This document shows positions 6,867-14,069 of a stretch of DNA of 14,073 bases, one piece after another (position 1 is the stretch's first letter; every line of letters begins with the position of its first letter). Made by a program: the position numbers and the translations under genes. Below the pieces are notes generated by a model. It was not told the origin of the DNA and did not search any database. It worked only from the letters and a program-made list of their open reading frames with translations. Source of the DNA: an uncultured Oscillospiraceae bacterium (lineage in GTDB: Bacteria > Bacillota > Clostridia > Oscillospirales > Acutalibacteraceae); contig USIA01000032.1 of NCBI GenBank assembly GCA_900554535.1, positions 1 through 14,073 of the forward strand. The letters run 5' to 3'.

Positions 6867-8012
6867 TTAAATATAGAAAAGATTATATGCCAGAAGCCGC
6901 AGAATGCGGGAAAGGGAAACCGATTCAACACTTTCGCCTGCTGTGACCGGTCGCGTACAGAGGACCTCATCGTTGAGGGAATAAGTGATTTTACCCAATT
7001 CCTGTCCCGCCTTTACCGGGGCTGCAACGCTCGGCTGCACTTCGACCTTACAGGCGATGTTCTTTTCCTTCCCTTTGGGTACAAGCACCTTGCCGTTTAG
7101 GTCCGCGCGCACCGAAACCGTCGGAAGCATACCATTGGTCACCGGGACTGCGGCCAGTGCCTGCTCCGGCTGCGGCAAATCTGCCATCGCCCAACCGGCA
7201 AATCCGTAGTCCAACAACGTGCGCGCCGTCGAAAAACGGTCGTTTGTGTTGGCAGCTCCCAGCACCACTGCGATGAGTGACATACCGTTGCGTTCGGCTG
7301 TAGCGGAAATGCAGCTGCCCGCTTTGCTGGTGGTGCCTGTCTTGAGGCCGGTGATACCCTGATACGATTTGAGCAATTTATTGGTATTGACAAGTTGCGT
7401 TGCACCGTCGCGCACGCTGTCCATCCAGATTGTAGTATAACGAAAAATGGCTTTATGCTGTATCAGAGCGCGGCTCATCAACGCCACGTCATAGGCGCTG
7501 GTCACATGGCCGTCTTCGTCTAATCCGTTGCAATTTTTAAAGACCGTGTCGTGCATACCCAGTGCCTTGGCTTTTTCATTCATTTTCTGCACAAAGGCTT
7601 CTTCACTGCCCGCCACCCGCTCCGCCAAGACGACTGCCGCATCATTCGCGCTTGCCACTACAGTTGCCTTAATGAGGTCATCGACAGACATGGTTTCCCC
7701 TTCTTTCAGCCAGATATCCGAGCCCCCCATTGAAGCGGCATGCGCGCTGGCAGGGACGGATTCGGTCAGGGACAGCGTGCCGTTATCCAACGCTTCCATG
7801 ACAAGCAAAAGCGTCATTACTTTGGTGACGGATGCGCAGGGGCGTTGTGTATGCGGCTCTTTCTGATAAAGGACTTTTCCTGTCTGCGCTTCCATCAGGA
7901 CAGCTGCCGGCGCTTTCACAGATGCATCATCCAGTGCAGAGGCCCGCACGGAAGACATCCCCAACACACAGACCGCTGCCAGAAAAGCTGCAACAACGTG
8001 TTTATATCGCAT
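6867..8012 (-). CDS. dacF: Serine D-Ala-D-Ala carboxypeptidase, DacF/PBP5 type
   Basis: This low-molecular-weight penicillin-binding protein removes the terminal D-alanine from peptidoglycan stem peptides outside the membrane. The 381-residue protein has an N-terminal signal peptide with a hydrophobic core at about 6-19 and a likely cleavage after the A-S-A at 24-26. The catalytic motifs are S61-V-T-K64, S121-A-N123 and K224-T-G226 (peptidase family S11). The PBP5-type C-terminal beta domain follows at about 290-365. The protein ends in a short amphipathic segment (SRILRLLAYNLFYI) that would hold it at the membrane. The ATG at 8012 follows GGAGGTG; an upstream in-frame extension of 18 codons contains this ribosome site and is rejected. 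The SpoIIA operon that follows dacF in Bacillus is not adjacent here, so a vegetative DacA-like role is equally possible. Confidence 0.93.
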   Translation of the reverse strand: MRYKHVVAAFLAAVCVLGMSSVRASALDDASVKAPAAVLMEAQTGKVLYQKEPHTQRPCASVTKVMTLLLVMEALDNGTLSLTESVPASAHAASMGGSDIWLKEGETMSVDDLIKATVVASANDAAVVLAERVAGSEEAFVQKMNEKAKALGMHDTVFKNCNGLDEDGHVTSAYDVALMSRALIQHKAIFRYTTIWMDSVRDGATQLVNTNKLLKSYQGITGLKTGTTSKAGSCISATAERNGMSLIAVVLGAANTNDRFSTARTLLDYGFAGWAMADLPQPEQALAAVPVTNGMLPTVSVRADLNGKVLVPKGKEKNIACKVEVQPSVAAPVKAGQELGKITYSLNDEVLCTRPVTAGESVESVSLSRILRLLAYNLFYI

Positions 8013-8064
8013 TTTCACACCTCCAAATGTTTCCTTGTTGTCTAGTGTATGCGGGAGGTTTTTC

Positions 8065-8093
8065 ATTTAATCGCAAAATCAAAAGATTGTCTC
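8065..8093 (-). promoter_or_regulatory. Candidate dacF promoter (weak)
   Basis: Minus-strand GAGACA (8088-8093) and TTAAAT (8065-8070) are 17 bases apart, each matching four of six consensus bases. This is the best candidate upstream of dacF. No clear sigma-F or sigma-G type promoter was found. Confidence 0.35.
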
Positions 8094-8430
8094 ACCTTGC
8101 AAAGACATGCATTCATCGTGCCGAATTTTGATTATTCATTCTATTTTGTTATGAATTAAGGTTACCAGAGGGTTCGATATTCGGCCATGCCGAAAAGCAA
8201 TGCTGTAAAGATAATTTCTTTTTGAAATGCAGGCCAGTTCCTTGAAAGCTTCCAGTTTTTGAGTCAATTTGCGACATGAAATGAAATTTACTTGACAATC
8301 AAATTTTATATTTTCTGATTTTAACGGCTATTTTTAATATGTAAAGTTATAGTCAGAAAAACAGCAAGGAGTTTTGTTTACAGAAATGCACAAAGCAAAA
8401 TTAAAATATTACTTTGTAAAGCAATTTACT
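8094..8430. other. AT-rich non-coding gap between eno and dacF
   Basis: No convincing gene is present in these roughly 340 bases, which are much richer in A+T than the flanking genes. The visible structures are a hairpin TTCGGC-CAT-GCCGAA (8180-8194), a long imperfect inverted repeat with arms 8311-8325 and 8346-8360, and a small GTAAA-GCAA-TTTAC hairpin (8416-8429). A TTGACA hexamer (8292-8297, plus strand) lacks a good -10 at the right distance. Confidence 0.6.
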
Positions 8431-8470
8431 TGCAAAACAGCCGCCCGCAAAAGCGAGCGGCTGTTTTGCA
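8431..8470. terminator. eno terminator, symmetric and probably bidirectional
   Basis: A perfect 14-bp stem (8431-8444 with 8457-8470) and an inner CGC/GCG stem, separated by one C-A mismatch, close an AAAA loop. The base of the stem is A-rich on one arm and T-rich on the other, so either strand reads as GC-rich stem then TTTT. It lies 34 bases after the eno stop codon. Confidence 0.85.
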
Positions 8471-8504
8471 CCAGACTATGCGGAAATAAAAATCATTGAA
8501 TCTA

Positions 8505-9779
8505 TTAGAAACAGTTATGCTTCCGGTACTGTGCGCCCTCTCCTAAAGCTTCCTCGATACGGAGCAACCGGTTATATTTGGCAACACGCTCCGTGCGGCT
8601 AGGCGCTCCCGTCTTGATTTGTCCCGCGTTGAGCGCGACAGCCAGATCTGCAATTGTTGTGTCCTCTGTTTCGCCGGAACGATGCGAAACAATTGCGGTA
8701 TAACCCGCCCGGTGCGCCATCTTGATGGCGTTCATCGTCTCAGTTAAGGATCCGATCTGATTGAGCTTAATCAAAATTGAATTGCCACAGGACTGATCGA
8801 TCCCTTTTTGCAGACGCTGTGTATTCGTCACAAAAAGGTCGTCTCCAACCAGTTGCACGCGATCTCCCAAGGTAGCCGTCAGCTTTTTCCAGCCATCCCA
8901 ATCCTCTTCACCAAGCGCATCCTCAATGGAACGGATTGGGTATTTGTTGACAAGGGTTTCCCAATAGGCAATCAATTCATCTGCTGTATAGCGCTTCTGG
9001 TGCTTGGGCAGTAAATAACCGTTGTCAGAAGCCCACTCACTGGATGCGGCGTCAATTGCCAGCACAAAGTCGTCATACGCGTGGTAACCCGCCTGCTCAA
9101 TGGCACGCAGCAGATATTGAATGGCTTCCTCGTCATCGGCAAGGTCCGGCGCATAACCGCCCTCGTCTCCGACCGCCGTGGAAAGCCCCTCTTTTTTGAG
9201 AATTGCCGCCAGTGTATGGAAAACCTCTGCACACATGCGCAAACCTTCCCGGAAATTGGGCGCGCCGACCGGCATAATCATAAATTCCTGAATGTCGATA
9301 TTGTTTGCTGCATGTGCACCACCGTTGAGCACGTTCATCATCGGTACAGGCAAAGTATCCGCCGCAGCGCCGCCCAAGAACCGGTAGAGCGGGAGCTGCA
9401 TCGCGGTGGCGGCTGCACGCGCACTCGCCAAAGATACAGCCAAAATTGCGTTGGCGCCCAATCTTGATTTGTCCGGTGTCCCATCCAAACGGATCATCCG
9501 TGTATCCAGCTCCGCCGTGCAAGATGCATCCTGTCCGATCAGTGCGTTGCGAAGTTCCGTATTGACGTTATTGACAGCCTTCTGAACCCCCTTGCCGCCA
9601 TAGCGTGCCGGATCGCCGTCCCGCAATTCCAGGGCCTCGAATTCTCCCGTAGACGCGCCGCTTGGCACCGCCGCAGTGGCGGATGTGCCATCCTCCAGCG
9701 TCACGACCGCCTCTACGGTTGGATTTCCACGTGAGTCCAAGATTTCTCGGCCATAAATATTTTGAATGATTGTTCGCAT
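8505..9779 (-). CDS. eno: Enolase (phosphopyruvate hydratase)
   Basis: Enolase converts 2-phosphoglycerate to phosphoenolpyruvate in glycolysis and needs magnesium. The 424-residue protein has the full family length. It shows the N-terminal REILDSRGNPTVE (11-23), the mobile loop PSGASTGEFEA (39-49), the catalytic GDEGGYAP (204-211), metal ligands in AIDAASSE (D243), SIED (E286) and GDD (D313), and the signature ILIKLNQIGSLTET (335-348) with K338. SHRSGETED (365-373) and K389 complete the active site. The ATG at 9779 follows AAGGAG at seven bases. It appears to be transcribed alone: the upstream gene is closed by a strong terminator and a hairpin terminator follows eno. Its leader carries a near-palindrome and a hairpin touching the ribosome site. 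Confidence 0.98.
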   Translation of the reverse strand: MRTIIQNIYGREILDSRGNPTVEAVVTLEDGTSATAAVPSGASTGEFEALELRDGDPARYGGKGVQKAVNNVNTELRNALIGQDASCTAELDTRMIRLDGTPDKSRLGANAILAVSLASARAAATAMQLPLYRFLGGAAADTLPVPMMNVLNGGAHAANNIDIQEFMIMPVGAPNFREGLRMCAEVFHTLAAILKKEGLSTAVGDEGGYAPDLADDEEAIQYLLRAIEQAGYHAYDDFVLAIDAASSEWASDNGYLLPKHQKRYTADELIAYWETLVNKYPIRSIEDALGEEDWDGWKKLTATLGDRVQLVGDDLFVTNTQRLQKGIDQSCGNSILIKLNQIGSLTETMNAIKMAHRAGYTAIVSHRSGETEDTTIADLAVALNAGQIKTGAPSRTERVAKYNRLLRIEEALGEGAQYRKHNCF

Positions 9780-9794
9780 ACCATCGCTCCTTCC

Positions 9795-9813
9795 ATGCCC
9801 GGATGGCGGGCAT
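9795..9813 (-). promoter_or_regulatory. Hairpin in the eno leader next to the ribosome site
   Basis: A perfect 7-bp stem ATGCCCG (9795-9801) / CGGGCAT (9807-9813) with a five-base loop ends two bases before the AAGGAG of eno (complement of 9787-9792). It may stabilise the mRNA or modulate initiation; which is not visible. Confidence 0.5.
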
Positions 9814-9857
9814 TTTTCGATTCTTTTTCATTGTGCGCGAAAGCAGACGGAAAATTC

Positions 9858-9873
9858 GTTAGTTTAAGCTAAC
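9858..9873. promoter_or_regulatory. Operator-like near-palindrome upstream of eno
   Basis: GTTAG-TTTAAG-CTAAC is an inverted repeat with 5-base arms around a nearly symmetric centre. It lies just downstream of a possible -10 (TATAGA on the minus strand, 9891-9896) whose -35 is poor. Position and symmetry suit a repressor site, but no regulator is identified. Confidence 0.35.
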
Positions 9874-9954
9874 CCGTGTCCAAATTTTGCTCTATACTGC
9901 ATCAAAATATTGAAACACTGTGGGAAGCTCCCGTTCCGACGCCGCAGCTGGATA

Positions 9955-9986
9955 CAAAAAACGCACTCCATCACAGATGAAGCGCG
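9955..9986 (-). terminator. Terminator of the O-antigen-ligase-like gene
   Basis: In minus-strand RNA, 9976-9986 and 9962-9972 form a continuous 11-bp stem with two G-U pairs and a three-base loop, followed by six T (complement of 9956-9961). It lies about 30 bases after the stop codon and separates this gene from eno. Confidence 0.9.
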
Positions 9987-10016
9987 CCTGCTCTATATTG
10001 ATTTGTAACCCTACGT

Positions 10017-11240
10017 TTAATCGCCGGTTGCATGGCGTACGGGCAACGGCTTCTGCCTGGCAGCCAGCGGATGCCAGGCATAGGTACGGTTTGCCCGGAT
10101 GCCGGAAGCCGCGAATGTCAGCAAATACAGCATTCCTGTCTGCGTCCAGATGACTGTAACATCTGTAACGCCGTGCAAAAAGACCATCGCTGTCATCACG
10201 AGAACCAACAGCGAAGCGTTGCCACTGGCTCCAGCACGAATCTGGCGGACAATGCGAGTGATTTGCGAAGCAAAAACCACTGTAAATACCACCGCACCCA
10301 AAATGCCGAAATTCAAAAGCACATCCAAATACAGATCATGGCAATGGTAGGTCGGGTAAGTGCCAAACTCGTGGTTCAACATCGAATAGGCCATCATGCC
10401 ATGCCCAAACAGCGGTTGCTGCGCGATACCTTGCAGCGCGCCGTGCCAAATGGACAATCGCTGCGCCATGGTGGTGTCCACGTCGCCTTCCCGCGGCAAA
10501 AGTTCCGGCACCCCTTTGCTGGCCACCAGAAACAGAAGCATAACCAACACAAAAAGGCCGCACACCTTATACCGCCGCTTCAGCAACAAAAACATCAAAA
10601 CGCCGCAGACCATGACCATCAGTCCCGACATAGAGCCACACAAATACATGCCGACCAGGTTCGCCAGCACTACGATTCCATAGAATGGTCGTGCTTTGCG
10701 GTTGGTGTAAGCGCGATAGATGGCAATCAGCACCGTAAATTCGATCATCATGCCGAAATAGTTTGCATTGAAATAAAAAGACGTTGGCCGGTAAGCATGA
10801 CTGGACGGAAACATGGCGATCTTCTGCACAACGGCAACCAAAATCCCGGCCAGACTCATCAAGCAGGCAAAATCTGCCATACGATGCAGCAGCGGGCGTG
10901 TCATTATGGTGCGTACATAACTGCCATACATGACCATGGCCAGAAAGCCCAGCACCATGATGACCCCCATATAGTTTCGATAATAAGACGCCACAAAAAA
11001 GTTAAAAAGCAGCATTCCAAGCAGCAACTTCATGAAGGGGGAACGCGTTGCCGCGGTCCGCCGCCGATAATCCACCATCACATAGATGGCGGCAAACCAG
11101 ATTGTAACGATTGAAACTACCCACGGCAAGAACAGAGAGCCAGCCACCAGCATAACCAGAGCCCGGTCCCGTACTTCCGCTTTTGAAAGTGCCCGGTTCT
11201 GCCCTTCGCCTAGATCGAATCCAATATGAATATGAATCAA
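10017..11240 (-). CDS. O-antigen ligase/Wzy polymerase family membrane protein
   Basis: This 407-residue polytopic protein belongs to the Wzy_C/O-antigen ligase superfamily, which transfers or polymerises lipid-linked sugar units outside the membrane. About ten hydrophobic segments are visible. The family region lies in the second half: R261-L-S-I-W265, PLFGHGM (276-282) and YHCHDLYLDVLLNFGILG (298-315) in and after a large external loop, then HGVTDVTVIW (356-365). The only in-frame start near the 5' end is the TTG at 11240. It touches GAGGAG directly, but an AAGGGA about eight bases upstream could serve as the ribosome site; a stop codon in frame lies just above. It has a strong promoter of its own and a strong terminator, and no sugar-transfer genes are adjacent. 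The substrate (capsule, wall polymer or other glycan) is unknown. Confidence 0.87.
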   Translation of the reverse strand: MIHIHIGFDLGEGQNRALSKAEVRDRALVMLVAGSLFLPWVVSIVTIWFAAIYVMVDYRRRTAATRSPFMKLLLGMLLFNFFVASYYRNYMGVIMVLGFLAMVMYGSYVRTIMTRPLLHRMADFACLMSLAGILVAVVQKIAMFPSSHAYRPTSFYFNANYFGMMIEFTVLIAIYRAYTNRKARPFYGIVVLANLVGMYLCGSMSGLMVMVCGVLMFLLLKRRYKVCGLFVLVMLLFLVASKGVPELLPREGDVDTTMAQRLSIWHGALQGIAQQPLFGHGMMAYSMLNHEFGTYPTYHCHDLYLDVLLNFGILGAVVFTVVFASQITRIVRQIRAGASGNASLLVLVMTAMVFLHGVTDVTVIWTQTGMLYLLTFAASGIRANRTYAWHPLAARQKPLPVRHATGD

Positions 11241-11315
11241 CTCCTCTTTCCCTTTTCAACACCGCCTGTGTAGACAACGCGGTTTGCAGCGCTTAAGCAC
11301 TACAATATCGGAATC

Positions 11316-11343
11316 ATTATACCACTTCTCCGTCTGCTGGCAA
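11316..11343 (-). promoter_or_regulatory. Promoter of the O-antigen-ligase-like gene
   Basis: Minus-strand TTGCCA (11338-11343) and TATAAT (11316-11321) are 16 bases apart, with TGG directly before the -10 giving an extended -10. The leader of about 70 bases includes a near-palindrome around CTTAAG (11288-11301). Confidence 0.8.
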
Positions 11344-11453
11344 GTGAAAACACGCAAATCCTTGTACCTGTGCGAAGAGACTCGCAAGTTTTCTGGACCT
11401 CCTCGCTAACGGCGAGCGGGGCAAATTGAATTTTCAAATTTTCACATTTCCGT

Positions 11454-11482
11454 AAGACTTTCTTGCCTTTCTATAGTATAAT
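11454..11482 (+). promoter_or_regulatory. Promoter of the P-type ATPase gene
   Basis: A perfect TATAAT (11477-11482) is preceded at 17 bases by AAGACT (11454-11459), a weak -35 that matches only the central GAC. It is divergent from the O-antigen-ligase-like promoter. The weak -35 leaves room for an activator. Confidence 0.55.
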
Positions 11483-11505
11483 AGAAAAGTATAAGAAAGA
11501 AAAAG

Positions 11506-11552
11506 CGGAACGCCCGTTCCGGTGAAGCAGCGGGCGGGACTATCTTGGGTCC
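11506..11552 (+). promoter_or_regulatory. Structured leader of the P-type ATPase gene
   Basis: Hairpin CGGAAC-GCCC-GTTCCG (11506-11521) and stem CGCCCG (11511-11516) / CGGGCG (11531-11536) share bases and cannot form together. A third stem, GGAC (11537-11540) / GTCC (11549-11552), ends just before the ribosome site. It does not match a metal riboswitch that I recognise, including the yybP-ykoY class. Confidence 0.4.
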
Positions 11553-11569
11553 GGTAAGGAGTGCAATGC

Positions 11570-13918
11570 ATGGAAGAACATGCAACTGACAAAAAGCAAG
11601 GGCTATCACGCGCGGAGGTCCGGGAACGCATCCAGCAGGGGCTTTTCAATGCCGAAGAGGACATCAGCACGCTGACAGTCGGACAAATTATCCGTAAAAA
11701 TGTATTTACACCCTTTAACTTATTAAATGTCATTTTAGGCGCATTGATCGCCATGGTCGGCTCATGGGAAAATATGATGTTTTTGGGCGTTGCCCTGTGT
11801 AACACGGTTGTGGGGTCTTTGCAGGAAATCGCCGCCAAAAAGACAATCGACAAGCTCTCTTTGATCGCCACCCCAAAGGCGCACATCATCCGTGAAGGGA
11901 AGTTATGGGACGTTGGGGTTTCCAAGATTGTGATGGACGACCTGCTGCATCTGAGCGCTGGCAACCAAATTTGCGCCGACGCGGTCGTTGTCGAGGGCTC
12001 CTGCGAAGTCAACGAGTCCCTGATTACCGGCGAATCCGATCCGGTCGTCAAAAATCCCGGCGACCATGTGCTGTCCGGCAGCTTTGTGGTTTCGGGGACC
12101 TGCCGGGCGCAAGTCGAACATGTAGGAAAGGATAACTACGCTTCCAAAATCACAGGCAGCGCCAAATATGTCAAGAAAAACGCCAGTGAAATTATGGCTG
12201 CCATTAACAAACTAATCAAGATTATCGGCATCATCCTGGTGCCGGTGGGCGCCTGTCTGTTTTGCAAGGAGATTTTCTTTACGCACACCGAATTTCGGCA
12301 GGCCATTATCAGCAGTGTGGCGGCCCTGGTCGGGATGGTTCCGGAAGGACTTGTACTGCTGACCAGCGGCGTGCTGGCGGTCAGTGTGGTGCGTCTGGCC
12401 ACGCGAAAAGCGCTGGTGCAGGAGCTCTATTCGATTGAAACGCTGGCACGTGTAGATACACTTTGCCTGGATAAAACGGGCACTATCACCGAAGGCACGA
12501 TGCAGGTCGATGAACTGCTGCCACTGGCTGACCAGGATGAAGAAAACTTGAAAACTGCCATCGCAGCGGTCGTCTATACCCTCAATGACGACAACCCGAC
12601 CTCCCTTGCGATGAAAGATTTTTGCCCACAACCACCGCAATGGACTGCATCCGGGACCGTGCCATTTTCCTCGGCACGCAAATGGAGCGGCGTCTCGTTT
12701 TCCGAAGAAGGCACGTATGTCATCGGCGCCGGTGAGTTCGTACTGGGCGATGCGTTTACTGGCAAGTTACGCACTCAGGCAGATGCCGCTGCAAAAAAGG
12801 GGCAGCGCGTGCTGGTTCTAGCGCATAGCACCCAGCCTTTTGGCGGAGATGGAAAAGCATTGCCTCCGGACATCAAACCTGTGGCCATGCTGTTCATCAG
12901 CGATAAAATCCGCAAAAACGCGCGGGAGACGCTGCAATATTTTGCCGACCAGGGCGTGGACATCAAGGTCATCTCCGGCGACAATGCCATCACAGTCGCC
13001 AATATCGCAGAACGGGCGGGACTGGAAAACGCCAACCAGTGGGTAGATGCGACCACCCTGCACACCGACGAAGACATCCAGGAAGCCGTGCAGAAATATG
13101 CGGTTTTTGGGCGCGTGACGCCGCAGCAAAAATTGCAAATCGTCAAAGCGCTCAAAGCGCAAAAACACACCGTTGCCATGACGGGCGACGGCGTCAACGA
13201 CGTGCTTGCGCTCAAGGAGAGCGATTGCAGCATTGCCATGGCTTCCGGCAGTGATGCCGCGCGCACGGTTTCACAGATTGTTCTGCTCAATTCCAACTTT
13301 GCTTCTATGCCGCACATCGTGGCAGAAGGACGGCGCTCCATTAATAATCTGCAACGTTCCTCTTCCCTATACCTGGTAAAGGCTTTCTTCAGCACAATCA
13401 TTGCGGTATGCTTTGTGTTTTTACAAAGTTCCTATCCATTCCAGCCGATTCAATTTACCCTGCTCAACGCGCTAACCGTCGGTTTTCCCTCCTTCGTGCT
13501 CGCTTTGGAGCCGAACCGGGAGCGTATCCGCGGAAAATTCCTGCTGAATATCATCAAAAAGGCAATCCCCGGTGCCCTGACGATGGTGCTCAATGTGCTG
13601 TTTCTGGAAGCAATCAACTTTTTCGTCGGACTTCCGCTCGAGCAAGTCTCCACCATGGCGGTGATCGTTACGGGCTTTACGCTCCTGATGATTCTGTTCC
13701 GCGTCTGCATGCCCTTTAACGTCAAACATGTTGTCTTGTTTTCTGCCATGTGCATTGCCTTTCTACTGGCACTGATTTTCTTCGGAAGGTATTTCCATAT
13801 TGTTGCGCTGACCGCCCCCATGCTTCTGATTTTGATCCCGTTGTTCTGTGCGGCGCTGAGCATGTTTGCCATGTTCCTGCACCTGATTGAACGCATCCTG
13901 ATGCGCCACATCGAATGA
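11570..13918 (+). CDS. CtpE-like cation-transporting P-type ATPase
   Basis: This 782-residue P-type ATPase pumps a cation across the membrane using an aspartyl-phosphate intermediate. Motifs in order: actuator LITGES (151-156), transmembrane PEGL (258-261), phosphorylation site D301-K-T-G-T, nucleotide-domain FSSARKWSG (366-374), SDKIRKN (444-450), and hinge TGDGVND (538-544). Two hydrophobic pairs precede the phosphorylation site, and about six segments follow from 605 to the end. There is no N-terminal heavy-metal (CxxC) domain. The PEGL motif with FSSARKWSG resembles mycobacterial CtpE, a calcium transporter; calcium is therefore the best guess but is inferred. The start is the ATG at 11570, eight bases after AAGGAG (11556-11561); an in-frame GTG at 11561 overlaps the ribosome site. 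It stands alone, divergent from the Wzy-like gene. Confidence 0.93.
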   Translation: MEEHATDKKQGLSRAEVRERIQQGLFNAEEDISTLTVGQIIRKNVFTPFNLLNVILGALIAMVGSWENMMFLGVALCNTVVGSLQEIAAKKTIDKLSLIATPKAHIIREGKLWDVGVSKIVMDDLLHLSAGNQICADAVVVEGSCEVNESLITGESDPVVKNPGDHVLSGSFVVSGTCRAQVEHVGKDNYASKITGSAKYVKKNASEIMAAINKLIKIIGIILVPVGACLFCKEIFFTHTEFRQAIISSVAALVGMVPEGLVLLTSGVLAVSVVRLATRKALVQELYSIETLARVDTLCLDKTGTITEGTMQVDELLPLADQDEENLKTAIAAVVYTLNDDNPTSLAMKDFCPQPPQWTASGTVPFSSARKWSGVSFSEEGTYVIGAGEFVLGDAFTGKLRTQADAAAKKGQRVLVLAHSTQPFGGDGKALPPDIKPVAMLFISDKIRKNARETLQYFADQGVDIKVISGDNAITVANIAERAGLENANQWVDATTLHTDEDIQEAVQKYAVFGRVTPQQKLQIVKALKAQKHTVAMTGDGVNDVLALKESDCSIAMASGSDAARTVSQIVLLNSNFASMPHIVAEGRRSINNLQRSSSLYLVKAFFSTIIAVCFVFLQSSYPFQPIQFTLLNALTVGFPSFVLALEPNRERIRGKFLLNIIKKAIPGALTMVLNVLFLEAINFFVGLPLEQVSTMAVIVTGFTLLMILFRVCMPFNVKHVVLFSAMCIAFLLALIFFGRYFHIVALTAPMLLILIPLFCAALSMFAMFLHLIERILMRHIE

Positions 13919-13938
13919 TTGACCGAATGGGTCAATCG
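13916..13938 (+). terminator. Hairpin overlapping the P-type ATPase stop codon
   Basis: TGATTGACC (13916-13924) pairs with GGTCAATCG (13930-13938; the outermost pair is T-G) around a five-base loop and includes the stop codon. No T run follows, so it may protect the 3' end or pause transcription rather than terminate it. Confidence 0.4.
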
Positions 13939-14032
13939 ATACCCTCTTAAAAAGCACCGGCCGTTTGAACAGCCCCATTTTGTGCGGACAGTACAAAAAA
14001 GCCTCCATGTAGGAAAATATGAAGTTTTAGGC

Positions 14033-14069
14033 GGAGTGGCGCAGCGTGAGCGGCGCCACTCCAGTTTTT
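14033..14069 (+). terminator. Strong hairpin with T run at the right edge
   Basis: The perfect 10-bp stem GGAGTGGCGC (14033-14042) / GCGCCACTCC (14053-14062) has a ten-base loop and is followed by AG and five T. It is the best terminator candidate for the P-type ATPase, 114 bases past its stop codon. It could also belong to a repeat or to a gene beyond the window. Confidence 0.6.

Noticed and set aside
8013..8160. Sporulation-type (sigma-F/sigma-G) promoter upstream of dacF
   Set aside because: GCATG and GGTGAGACA-like pieces are present but their spacing does not fit either consensus.
8292..8320. TTGACA hexamer as a rightward promoter
   Set aside because: No -10 hexamer with more than two or three matches occurs 16-18 bases downstream; it is likely chance in AT-rich sequence.
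8377..8500. Possible rightward small gene after AAGGAG in the eno-dacF gap, with TTG or ATG start
   Set aside because: The best ATG is 14 bases from the AAGGAG, the TTG is only two bases from it, and the short frame runs straight through the eno terminator hairpin. The product has no recognisable feature.
10032..11114. Long rightward open frame opposite the O-antigen-ligase-like gene (360 codons)
   Set aside because: The product is very rich in His, Gln and Arg, typical of the antisense of a hydrophobic membrane protein, and no ribosome site precedes it.
11489..11560. yybP-ykoY manganese riboswitch before the P-type ATPase
   Set aside because: The leader is short and lacks the conserved junction sequences of that class that I know.
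11561..11569. GTG at 11561 as start of the P-type ATPase
   Set aside because: Its first base is the last base of the AAGGAG ribosome site, whereas the in-frame ATG at 11570 has ideal spacing.
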